Assembly: GCA_020631355.1 (NCBI GenBank)
Contig: JAHDHL010000017.1
Span: forward strand, 1 to 64,000
Source of the DNA: Saprospiraceae bacterium
Lineage (GTDB): Bacteria > Bacteroidota > Bacteroidia > Chitinophagales > Saprospiraceae
Direction: 5' to 3'
DNA length: 64,000 bases
Within the stretch, counting starts at the first letter, position 1. The number at the start of each line of letters is the position of its first letter. The notes beneath the pieces are model-generated. The model had not been told where the DNA came from. It saw only the letters and a list, made by a program, of their open reading frames with translations, and made no database searches. Below, piece after piece: positions 1 through 6,367 of this stretch. A program made the translations under genes and the position numbers.

Positions 1-31
1 ACAGCGGGCATTTTTTGTTTTAGAATAAGAC

Positions 32-841
32 TTACCAAGTGGGACAACGAATATCCCCAAAATAGTAAACGATACCTATTCCAAGATAGGAGAAGTAGTC
101 ATTGTTGGAATCATCTCCTCTTTGTCTACCCGGTTGTCCAATCTTGATGCCCTCTGCATTAGGAATGGAGCGGTCGGATAATTGGACGGCCACATCACCT
201 CTTAATGCTTCCAGGTCATCCATTTCAGGATAAACGGTACTCACATCGTCAAGGTAGTCCGTAAACAGGTATCTGGCACTCAATTCGAAGTTCATGCTCC
301 ATACGGGTGTTAGGTCCCATTTCATTCCGATACCATATACCAAAGACAATTGGGTAAGAGAGTATTCATCATTCTTGAATTGCCCCTCTGTTCCCAAAGG
401 CTGCAGAGCAATCCAGTCCCCCTCATATCTGGCTCGTGGATTAAAGTGGAATACTGAAATTCCTCCGAAAGCATAGGGAGTGAAGAATTCATCCCTGCTA
501 CCGTGATTGTAAGGAAGGAAATTGAATTCGAATTGTGCAATACCCTCGATAAGGTGTGAATTGAAACTGAGATTCCTTCTTTGTTCAAAGGAATTCTTGC
601 TATTGGCATCATCCGCACCAACATTCCCATAATTGGCTCCGAATCTCAGGCATAATCTGTTGTTGAAATTATATCTGGCAATCAGACCTCCTGCAGGACC
701 CGGATGAGTTACATCAAAACGGGTATTTAGGTCTCCGAAATAATTGGAAACACCTAACCATCCTCCAACTTCCCAACCCATTTGGGCATTGGCATTGAAT
801 GAGAGTATGGATATGAAGACAATGAAAAGCGTCTTTTTCAT
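32..841 (-). CDS. DUF6089-type outer-membrane beta-barrel protein
   Basis: A 269-residue secreted protein. It starts with a clear signal peptide (MKKTLFIVFISILSFNANAQ, cut after the Ala-Gln region) and continues with alternating aromatic/polar strands typical of a small outer-membrane barrel, for example WEVGGWLGVSNYFGDLNT near the N-terminus, and it ends in YYFGDIRCPTW. The GVSNYFGDLN signature and length match the DUF6089/porin-like family widespread in Bacteroidota, whose function is not established. It is the only clearly real minus-strand gene in the window and is divergent from lpxK, with 248 bases between them, so it marks the conserved flank rather than the polysaccharide locus. Family assignment is from recognition of the pattern, not a search. 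Confidence 0.75.
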   Translation of the reverse strand: MKKTLFIVFISILSFNANAQMGWEVGGWLGVSNYFGDLNTRFDVTHPGPAGGLIARYNFNNRLCLRFGANYGNVGADDANSKNSFEQRRNLSFNSHLIEGIAQFEFNFLPYNHGSRDEFFTPYAFGGISVFHFNPRARYEGDWIALQPLGTEGQFKNDEYSLTQLSLVYGIGMKWDLTPVWSMNFELSARYLFTDYLDDVSTVYPEMDDLEALRGDVAVQLSDRSIPNAEGIKIGQPGRQRGDDSNNDYFSYLGIGIVYYFGDIRCPTW

Positions 842-927
842 TACATATGTGATTTGAAAAGAATACAGTTGATTTGAGTTTTGTATTCGTCTTGGAGAAT
901 ACCTTTGCTAAATTACGATTAGAAAAG

Positions 928-935
928 CAAAGTTA
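928..935 (-). promoter_or_regulatory. Candidate -7 box for the barrel gene
   Basis: On the minus strand this reads TAACTTTG, matching the Bacteroidota sigma-ABfr -7 consensus TAnnTTTG. It lies about 87 bases upstream of the minus-strand start codon at 841. I see no good -33 TTTG partner, so this is a weak call. Confidence 0.3.
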
Positions 936-991
936 TTACAAAACGAATAAAGTCTATATTTTGTTATTGATTATGAAAAGGTTAAACCAAA

Positions 992-999
992 TAGGTTTG
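992..999 (+). promoter_or_regulatory. Candidate -7 box for lpxK
   Basis: Plus-strand TAGGTTTG matches TAnnTTTG, with a TTG at 967-969 that could serve as a -33 element (22-base spacer). It lies about 90 bases ahead of the lpxK start. The rest of the 842-1089 intergenic stretch is AT-rich and shows no other gene. Confidence 0.35.
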
Positions 1000-1089
1000 T
1001 AATTAACTTGGGATAAAAAAACATGCCAATTTTTCCACATATATAAACAAATCGTAATAAAATCCTTAACCTATTATAAATACAGCATA

Positions 1090-2151
1090 TTGAGGGATTT
1101 TCTAATCAAAATATTATTGTCCCCATTCTCATTGTTATATGGTCTGGGTGTGAGTCTAAGGAATTTCTTTTATTCGAATAAACTACTGAAAGGAGTTGAA
1201 TTCGATTTGCCGGTCATAGCCGTAGGGAATCTTTCTATGGGTGGGGCAGGAAAAACTCCACATGTGGAGTATCTGATTCGTTTGCTCAAGGACTATGTTC
1301 ATGTTGTTACTTTGAGTAGGGGATACAAGAGGAAAACCAAAGGATTCAGGATTGCCAGTGATACGGATACCGTACAGACACTGGGAGACGAACCGCTGCA
1401 ATTCTACAGGAAGTTTCCGGATATCAAAGTAACTGTAGGAGAGAATAGGATGTTTGCTATTCCCCAGATTGTCACGGAATTACCTGAAACACAAACCATC
1501 CTATTGGATGATGCCTATCAGCACCGTTCGGTAAAGCCAGGGCTGAATATTCTATTGACACAATATAGATTACCTTTTACAAGGGATTGGCTTCTGCCAT
1601 CAGGCAGACTGCGGGAATGGAGGTCGGCATATCAGAGAGCTGATATGATTATCGTAACCAAATGTCCCGAAAACCTAGGCATTGATGAGCAGAACCGTTT
1701 AAGGGATGAGATTGCACCATTGCCTCATCAGAAAATGTATTTTTCCGAATACATCTATGAGGCACCTAGGAAAATATTCTCAGAGGAAACCATCCGCTTA
1801 CAAAAGGATATGAATGTTGTGGTCATTTGTGCACTTGCGAATGCGGATTACATGGTGGATTATTTGGAAACTAAGGTGGACCGGGTAAGGAGACTAGAAT
1901 TTCCTGACCACCATTTCTACACGAATTACAATATGTCCCGCCTGCATCACATTTTTAAGAACTGGGAAGTGGGAAATAAGGTCATCATCACTACCGAAAA
2001 GGATGCGGCGAGATTGGAATTGCACCGGGATTTCATAGAGGAACACCAACTTCCAATCTTTGTTCTTCCTGCCAAAGTGAATTTCCTTAAGGACCAAGGC
2101 ACATCTTTTGACGAAGAAATCAAACAGTTCTTACTACAATTCAAAGTCTGA
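1090..2151 (+). CDS. lpxK: Tetraacyldisaccharide 4'-kinase (lipid A 4'-kinase)
   Basis: 353 residues. LpxK phosphorylates the 4' position of the tetraacyl-disaccharide precursor of lipid A at the inner membrane. The sequence shows the family's membrane-associated N-terminus (LLSPFSLLYGLGVSLRNFFY), a Walker A variant GNLSMGGAGKTP at residues 46-57, and DDAYQHR, the usual DDGFQHR motif with Gly-Phe replaced by Ala-Tyr. The length is normal for the family. The start is a TTG; no ATG exists close enough to keep the N-terminal helix. It is followed after 39 bases by an alpha/beta hydrolase gene. It is a housekeeping envelope gene that borders the glycan locus. Confidence 0.92.
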   Translation: MRDFLIKILLSPFSLLYGLGVSLRNFFYSNKLLKGVEFDLPVIAVGNLSMGGAGKTPHVEYLIRLLKDYVHVVTLSRGYKRKTKGFRIASDTDTVQTLGDEPLQFYRKFPDIKVTVGENRMFAIPQIVTELPETQTILLDDAYQHRSVKPGLNILLTQYRLPFTRDWLLPSGRLREWRSAYQRADMIIVTKCPENLGIDEQNRLRDEIAPLPHQKMYFSEYIYEAPRKIFSEETIRLQKDMNVVVICALANADYMVDYLETKVDRVRRLEFPDHHFYTNYNMSRLHHIFKNWEVGNKVIITTEKDAARLELHRDFIEEHQLPIFVLPAKVNFLKDQGTSFDEEIKQFLLQFKV

Positions 2152-2190
2152 TATTGGTAAACTCATAAAATTCTGTAATTTGCTTCCATA

Positions 2191-3078
2191 ATGACGAATG
2201 GGGCAATGATAGATGATATTCTCATCAAGTATACAAATGAGCATTCAAGGTTTGTAGTGCTCAATGGAGCAATGGTCCACTACAGGGATGAGGGTAATGG
2301 ATATCCCATAGTATTGCTCCACGGGGCATTTTCATCCCTGCATACTTATGATGACTGGACGGCAGAATTCAAAAAAGAGTTCCGTGTCATCAGGTATGAC
2401 CTTCTGGGGTTTGGCCTCACTGGCAGACAAAGGGATGATAACTACTCCATGGAGAGCCAACTCAGGGTACTTAGGGATTTGTTGGATACCCTCAGGATTG
2501 ATCGCTGTGTGGTTTGTGGTAGTTCGCTAGGAGGGTGGATTGCATGGGAATTCGCATTAAGGTATCCTAATCGTGTCCGGAAACTCATCCTGATGGATGC
2601 TGCGGGTTTCTTGGATAACGATAGTATTCCACTTCCGTTCAAACTGGCCCGGACTCCATTTGCCAATCGGGTTGTCCGTATGGTAGTCAGGCGAAATGTA
2701 CTGGAGCAATTCCTGAGGCAAGTATATGTGGACCAGGATAAGGTTACAGAACATCTGATTGACCGTTATTATGAATTATTCTCCCGTGAGGGCAATCCTG
2801 ATGCCTTTATGATTATGGTCAATAAGACCCAATATCGAAATAATACCCACCGATTAAAGGAGATCAAATCCCCGACACTCATCATTTGGGGGGATGAGGA
2901 TAATTGGATTCCGAAGAAATATGCGGATTACTTCCTCCAAAGAATCCCTAAGGCCCGCTTGGTGCTTTATGAGGGAGTTGGACACCTACCTATGGAGGAA
3001 GTTCCGATAGAGACTTCAGCCGAAGTCCAGCGCTTCATTCATGGTGGTGGAGACCAGTCAAATCTTTTTTATGGATAG
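2191..3078 (+). CDS. Alpha/beta-fold hydrolase
   Basis: 295 residues. It has the alpha/beta-hydrolase oxyanion region VLLHGAFSSLHTYDDW (residues 41-56), the nucleophile elbow CGSSLGGW with Ser112, a likely acid in IIWGDEDNWIP and the catalytic His in GVGHLPMEE near the C-terminus, so the triad looks complete. The substrate cannot be told from the sequence. It has no signal peptide and is probably cytoplasmic. It lies 39 bases after lpxK and is likely co-transcribed with it. An alternative ATG lies 15 bases downstream (2206). The family is secure; a specific activity (esterase, haloalkane dehalogenase-like) would be a guess. Confidence 0.85.
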   Translation: MTNGAMIDDILIKYTNEHSRFVVLNGAMVHYRDEGNGYPIVLLHGAFSSLHTYDDWTAEFKKEFRVIRYDLLGFGLTGRQRDDNYSMESQLRVLRDLLDTLRIDRCVVCGSSLGGWIAWEFALRYPNRVRKLILMDAAGFLDNDSIPLPFKLARTPFANRVVRMVVRRNVLEQFLRQVYVDQDKVTEHLIDRYYELFSREGNPDAFMIMVNKTQYRNNTHRLKEIKSPTLIIWGDEDNWIPKKYADYFLQRIPKARLVLYEGVGHLPMEEVPIETSAEVQRFIHGGGDQSNLFYG

Positions 3079-3097
3079 AATGTTCCGAATGCCTATC

Positions 3098-3166
3098 TAA
3101 AACAAAAAAACGAATTTGTTTTAATTTTTTTGTTTTAAAACTTGAAATGTAAATCATTTTGTTTTA
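3098..3166. repeat. Four copies of TTTGTTTTA (operator-like cluster)
   Basis: The 9-mer TTTGTTTTA occurs at 3115-3123, 3129-3137 and 3158-3166, and its exact reverse complement TAAAACAAA at 3098-3106. The first and third positions extend into a perfect 13-base inverted repeat (3098-3110 with 3125-3137, spacer 14). The last copy overlaps the candidate -7 box of the first S24 regulator. Such a cluster ahead of a CI/LexA-like gene suggests repressor binding sites; the inverted repeat could alternatively act as a weak terminator of the lpxK transcript. Confidence 0.5.
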
Positions 3167-3172
3167 TGTTTG
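3141..3172 (+). promoter_or_regulatory. Promoter of first S24 regulator
   Basis: The -7 box TATGTTTG at 3165-3172 fits TAnnTTTG, and CTTG at 3141-3144 is a -33-like element 20 bases upstream. The predicted transcript start is about 30 bases ahead of the ATG at 3210. The TTTGTTTTA motif at 3158-3166 overlaps the box, which would allow repression. Confidence 0.45.
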
Positions 3173-3209
3173 TTGGTGTAATGATTCTCCAATTCAAAAA
3201 CATAAAATT

Positions 3210-3953
3210 ATGATAGGAGTAGATAGGATAATTTTGAACGAACGATTCATCAAAGTATTCGAAGAATTAGAAAAACAAGGCAGGGTTATCAAGAATGACA
3301 GAGGGGGTCGAGGAATGGGTGATTTTGCTGAAAAAATACTAGGAAATAGAGGTTATGGACATATCGTAAGAGCATTCCTTAATAAGAATGATAAGCGAGT
3401 TGTCGATTATAAGCATATAGAGCCATTGTGCAAGCATTATGGTGTGAATAAGGAGTACATGTTACATGGTACTCGTCCCATGTTTGGTAAATCCCAACCT
3501 AAGAGTGTTTCATCTTCTGATGCAGAGGTGCCTATGTTGCCATCTGGAAGGATTTTATTCACAAGTGTCAGTGCCTTAGCGGGTTCTGGTGTGGATGCTG
3601 CTTCATCTTCCTCTGAAAAACTTTCCGCTTTTACTATTCCAGGAGTAGCAGGAACAGGCCTTTATGCACTTGAGGTAGAGGGTGACAGTATGGAGCCTCT
3701 TTTGAATGATGGTGAGATTGTGATTTGTGAGCAGTTTGACTATATCAATCAGGTTAAGGACAATGATGTTTGTGTGGTAAAGGTTGATGGGGATGTTTGG
3801 ATTAAGTACGTCCAACCCGTAAAGGATAGGGCTGGCAGGATTGCTCAGTTGAAGTTGATTTCTGAGAATAAGTTGGAGTACGATCCGTTCTCTGTTGAGG
3901 TGAACGAGGGGATTAGAATTTATAAGGTAATCAGAAGGATTAGTTCGCTTTAA
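3210..3953 (+). CDS. HTH-S24 (LexA/CI-like) regulator 1
   Basis: 247 residues from the ATG at 3210. A longer reading from a TTG at 3159 would place the start upstream of the predicted transcript start, so I reject it. The N-terminal ~90 residues look like an XRE-type DNA-binding domain; a linker follows, then an S24 self-cleaving peptidase domain. The Ser nucleophile is Ser160 in EGDSMEP and the general base is Lys199 in VWIKYV, 39 residues apart as expected for LexA/CI. A candidate cleavage pair, Ala124-Gly125 (SALAGSG), precedes them. The family includes repressors that autocleave when RecA is activated. A paralogue follows at 4066. Its position next to operator repeats and ahead of the glycan genes suggests a local regulator, but the target is inferred. 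Confidence 0.85.
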   Translation: MIGVDRIILNERFIKVFEELEKQGRVIKNDRGGRGMGDFAEKILGNRGYGHIVRAFLNKNDKRVVDYKHIEPLCKHYGVNKEYMLHGTRPMFGKSQPKSVSSSDAEVPMLPSGRILFTSVSALAGSGVDAASSSSEKLSAFTIPGVAGTGLYALEVEGDSMEPLLNDGEIVICEQFDYINQVKDNDVCVVKVDGDVWIKYVQPVKDRAGRIAQLKLISENKLEYDPFSVEVNEGIRIYKVIRRISSL

Positions 3954-3998
3954 ATTATACTTTTTGAGCGGTCTAGACCGCTCAAAAAGTATAATTTA
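3951..3998. terminator. 48-base perfect palindrome between the S24 genes
   Basis: The arms 3951-3974 and 3975-3998 are exact reverse complements (24 bp, no spacer; centre GGTCTAGACC). The palindrome begins at the stop codon of the first S24 gene. RNA from either strand would fold into a long hairpin, so a bidirectional terminator or transcript stabiliser is the simplest reading. There is no run of U directly after a GC-rich stem, so it is not a textbook intrinsic terminator. It could also be a protein-binding site. Confidence 0.6.
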
Positions 3999-4065
3999 TT
4001 TGGTTAGAAAAATTGATTTTATAAATAATTTGTTGTATCTTGTAGTAAGAAATTAAGGAAGAGAT

Positions 4066-4791
4066 ATGCAAGCTAAAGTCAGTCGTCAAGAACTAAATCG
4101 TCGTTTCAAATTAGTATATACTGGTTTGGTGGATAAGGGCGAAATCGTTAAGAGTGACCGTCAGAAAAGCAAATCTGCCTTTGCTGCTAGTTTAGGTACA
4201 AAAAGCCATATTGTTAATCTTTACTTGAATGACAAAAGGCTGATAACATACGCTCAGGCCAAATTACTCTGTTCCAAGTACGGAGTGAGTGAGGTATATA
4301 TGTTCCAAGGAATTGGAGAACCGTTTGATATAACTATTTTACCAGACCCTGAAAAAAGACTGTGTGTGGCTTTAGGAATTGATTTCTCTCCCAATATTTT
4401 GTTTACCAATGTTGAAGCATTTGCCAGTAATACGGTTGGTGTTGATTTGTGGGAACAAAACGAACGCTTTCGCATTCCAGGGATAAATGGTGATTTGGTT
4501 GCCTTTTATATCAATGGCGATAGCATGAAGCCAACAATCGAGGCCAGCGACATGGTGATTTGCTCTCCGGTCAGTCTGGCAGATGAAATCGATGAAGATG
4601 AAATATATGCCGTGGTATCCAATACTTGTGTTTGGGTAAAACGGGTACAAAAATGTTATGATCGTCACGGAAGATGGACCCATTTGAGGCTCATTTCTGA
4701 CAATAGTGACGAATTTGATCCCTTTATAATAGAGAATTCTGAAGTTCGGAGTTTACTCAGAGTAACACGAAGAATTACGGGATTGAAGTAA
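4066..4791 (+). CDS. HTH-S24 (LexA/CI-like) regulator 2
   Basis: 241 residues, with the same architecture as the gene at 3210: N-terminal helix-turn-helix region (about residues 5-85) and C-terminal S24 domain with Ser153 (NGDSMKP) and Lys192 (VWVKRV), also 39 apart. Where the paralogue has Ala-Gly, this one has Ala120-Ser121 (EAFASNT), so the usual cleavage pair is altered while the catalytic dyad is kept. It may therefore cleave poorly or at another site; that is inference. The two proteins are clearly related but diverged, so this is not a recent duplication. It is transcribed towards the glycan locus and followed by three hairpins. A DNA-binding repressor is the likely role. Confidence 0.82.
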   Translation: MQAKVSRQELNRRFKLVYTGLVDKGEIVKSDRQKSKSAFAASLGTKSHIVNLYLNDKRLITYAQAKLLCSKYGVSEVYMFQGIGEPFDITILPDPEKRLCVALGIDFSPNILFTNVEAFASNTVGVDLWEQNERFRIPGINGDLVAFYINGDSMKPTIEASDMVICSPVSLADEIDEDEIYAVVSNTCVWVKRVQKCYDRHGRWTHLRLISDNSDEFDPFIIENSEVRSLLRVTRRITGLK

Positions 4792-4821
4792 TCCATCGAT
4801 GCCAAAGGCGAATCGATGGAT
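4791..4821. terminator. Hairpin at end of second S24 gene
   Basis: ATCCATCGAT at 4791-4800 pairs with ATCGATGGAT at 4812-4821, with an inner GCC/GGC pairing around an AAA loop and a small bulge. It directly follows the stop codon. There is no U-run after it, so it may stabilise the mRNA 3' end rather than terminate by itself. Confidence 0.5.
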
Positions 4822-4940
4822 GAAATGGAGACTTGTTTTTGAGTACTGATGGTACTTGGAAACCCTCCCAATTAATGTGGCTATTCAGTTTTTCCTTGTT
4901 TTTTGTTTCTTGTCAGGTTATTGCTGTTTTTTTGATTCAA

Positions 4941-4975
4941 CTCTCGGGTTAAAAAGTTAATCCGGGAGTTTTTTT
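4941..4975 (+). terminator. Intrinsic terminator ahead of the locus
   Basis: CTCTCGGGTTA (4941-4951) pairs with TAATCCGGGAG (4958-4968), allowing G-U pairs, and is followed at once by seven T residues (4969-4975). This is a standard Rho-independent terminator. Its 3' arm and T-run are also part of the next hairpin (4964-5008), so the two folds cannot form together. Confidence 0.7.
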
Positions 4976-5008
4976 CATTCTGGCGAAGCCAGAATGAAAA
5001 AAACTCCC
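4964..5008. repeat. 21-bp perfect hairpin overlapping the terminator
   Basis: Arms 4964-4984 and 4988-5008 are exact reverse complements around a GAA triloop. The 5' arm uses GGGAG plus the T-run of the upstream terminator. The structure is strong on both strands and would read as a terminator-like stem in the opposite direction, or as an antiterminator that competes with 4941-4975. Confidence 0.6.
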
Positions 5009-5042
5009 TTGCCTGTTAAGAAATGTTAAAAACGATTTTGCG

Positions 5043-5081
5043 TTTATAAATTCTACATAATTGAGTAATTTTGTTACTCAA
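5043..5081 (+). promoter_or_regulatory. Promoter with overlapping inverted repeat ahead of winged-helix gene
   Basis: TAATTTTG at 5066-5073 matches the -7 consensus TAnnTTTG, with TTTA at 5043-5046 in -33 position (19-base spacer). An 8-bp inverted repeat, TTGAGTAA (5061-5068) and TTACTCAA (5074-5081), encloses the -7 box and ends five bases before the ATG at 5086. A regulator bound there would block this promoter. The predicted leader is only a few bases long. Confidence 0.5.
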
Positions 5082-5085
5082 TATT

Positions 5086-5619
5086 ATGATAGAGACACTA
5101 ATATCATCAAAAACACGTATCAAATTGCTATTGAAGTTCTTCTTGAATAGCAACATGACAGCCTACCTCCGAGGCTTGGAAAGTGAGTTTGGTGAATCAT
5201 CCAATGCCATCAGGGTCGAATTGAACAGATTCGAAAAAGCAGGAATGCTGAGTTCATTCATGAAAGGCAACAAAAAGTTCTTTCAGGCCAATATCAAACA
5301 TCCAATGTTTACCGATATCCATACCATCATACTCAAGTATGTTGGTCTGGATAGTATCATTGAGAATGTGATCGCAAAATTGGGGGATGTGGAGAAAGTA
5401 TACGTGGTAGGGGAATTTTCCAAAGGCTTGGATAGTGAAATCATAGATTTGATATTCATTGGAAATATAGATAAGGTATATCTTCTGAGACTGATTGAAA
5501 AAGCAGAGGGTATGGTGGATAGGAAGATAAGATACCTGATTTATAGCACAGACGAAGCTGATAAGGCTAAGATCAATGAAAAAGACCCAGAACCATTGTT
5601 GCTCTGGTCAAAGGATTAA
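5086..5619 (+). CDS. Winged-helix regulator with nucleotidyltransferase-like domain
   Basis: 177 residues from the ATG at 5086; an in-frame TTG at 5071 falls within the promoter and is rejected. Residues about 10-75 look like an ArsR/MarR-type winged helix, with AYLRGLESEFGESSNAIRVE as the recognition region. The C-terminal half resembles a degenerate MNT-type nucleotidyltransferase (VVGEFSKGLDSEIIDL, where active enzymes have GSxxxG...SDxD). Genes of this form commonly sit just ahead of upxY antiterminators in Bacteroidota capsule and exopolysaccharide loci. A local transcriptional role, possibly autoregulation through the inverted repeat at 5061-5081, is inferred. Catalytic activity is doubtful because one of the Asp positions is missing. 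Confidence 0.75.
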   Translation: MIETLISSKTRIKLLLKFFLNSNMTAYLRGLESEFGESSNAIRVELNRFEKAGMLSSFMKGNKKFFQANIKHPMFTDIHTIILKYVGLDSIIENVIAKLGDVEKVYVVGEFSKGLDSEIIDLIFIGNIDKVYLLRLIEKAEGMVDRKIRYLIYSTDEADKAKINEKDPEPLLLWSKD

Positions 5620-5627
5620 GCGAAATG

Positions 5628-5703
5628 AGTATGGGTGTGGAGTAAGAATTGGTGATTATAATTTTCCACAGGGTGTTTCAAAAAAGTTACTTCACCCCAT
5701 ACT
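5628..5703 (+). promoter_or_regulatory. Leader hairpin ahead of upxY
   Basis: AGTATGGGTGTGGAGTAA (5628-5645) can pair with TTACTTCACCCCATACT (5687-5703) with few mismatches, closing a loop of about 41 bases, 33 bases ahead of the GTG start of the antiterminator. Leader structures are a plausible recruitment or pausing site for NusG-type specialised antiterminators. This function is inferred. Confidence 0.4.
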
Positions 5704-5735
5704 TTTCAGTCTAAAATAAATGTAGAGGATAAAAA

Positions 5736-6272
5736 GTGGCGAGCCAGGTAGAATACGAGAATCATTTACATGACACAAAACCAAAGTGGTTTGCAGTCTA
5801 TACCCGGTATAAGAGGGAGAAAGTAGTGAAGAAGTTCCTCGACAAGAAAGGCATAACTTCATATCTACCACTAAACAAGGTAGTAAGAAGATGGGAAAGG
5901 AAAGTCAAGAATGTAGAGTTGCCACTAATCAATTGTTATGTTTTTGTAAACATTGTGAAGTCTGACTACATCCATGTGCTTGAAACCGAAAATGTCCTTA
6001 ATTTTGTGCGCTTTTCAAAGAATTTGATTTCGATTCCTGATGAGGAAATCGAACTGATGAAAAGAGTAACAGGCGAATTCAACGATATCGAAATTGTCCA
6101 GAGCAGAATAACAAAGGGCGATAGAGTGGAAATCGTAGGAGGAAGCCTAACAGGTACAACCGGGAAATTGGTTGAAAAAGAAAACAAAAAACGATTCTTA
6201 ATCGAATTGGATAATATAGGATACAGTCTTCTCATAGAGGTGGATCCCATGTTATTAAGAAAGATATATTAA
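5736..6272 (+). CDS. upxY: UpxY-family transcription antiterminator (NusG-like)
   Basis: 178 residues, GTG start. It contains an N-terminal NusG (NGN) domain, KPKWFAVYTRYKREKVVKKF at about residues 15-34 followed by LPLINCYVFVNI, and a C-terminal KOW segment, KGDRVEIVGGSLTGTTGKLV at about 128-147. UpxY proteins are specialised NusG paralogues that bind RNA polymerase early and prevent premature termination across long capsule operons in Bacteroides. Its place as the last regulatory gene before about 50 co-directional biosynthesis genes fits this role. It differs from housekeeping NusG by its length and its lack of neighbouring secE/rplK genes. The family call is strong. Confidence 0.9.
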   Translation: MASQVEYENHLHDTKPKWFAVYTRYKREKVVKKFLDKKGITSYLPLNKVVRRWERKVKNVELPLINCYVFVNIVKSDYIHVLETENVLNFVRFSKNLISIPDEEIELMKRVTGEFNDIEIVQSRITKGDRVEIVGGSLTGTTGKLVEKENKKRFLIELDNIGYSLLIEVDPMLLRKIY

Positions 6273-6367
6273 CCCTAAACCAAGGAACAACCATTATAAG
6301 ATTGCTTTAACGGTACGGATAGGCTGCGACTTATCTGAGGCGAAGCCTTACACTAAATCTAAAGTAA

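Noticed and set aside
3159-3209. Upstream extension of the first S24 regulator from a TTG
   Set aside because: It would start inside the candidate promoter and operator repeats; the ATG at 3210 has the normal family N-terminus.
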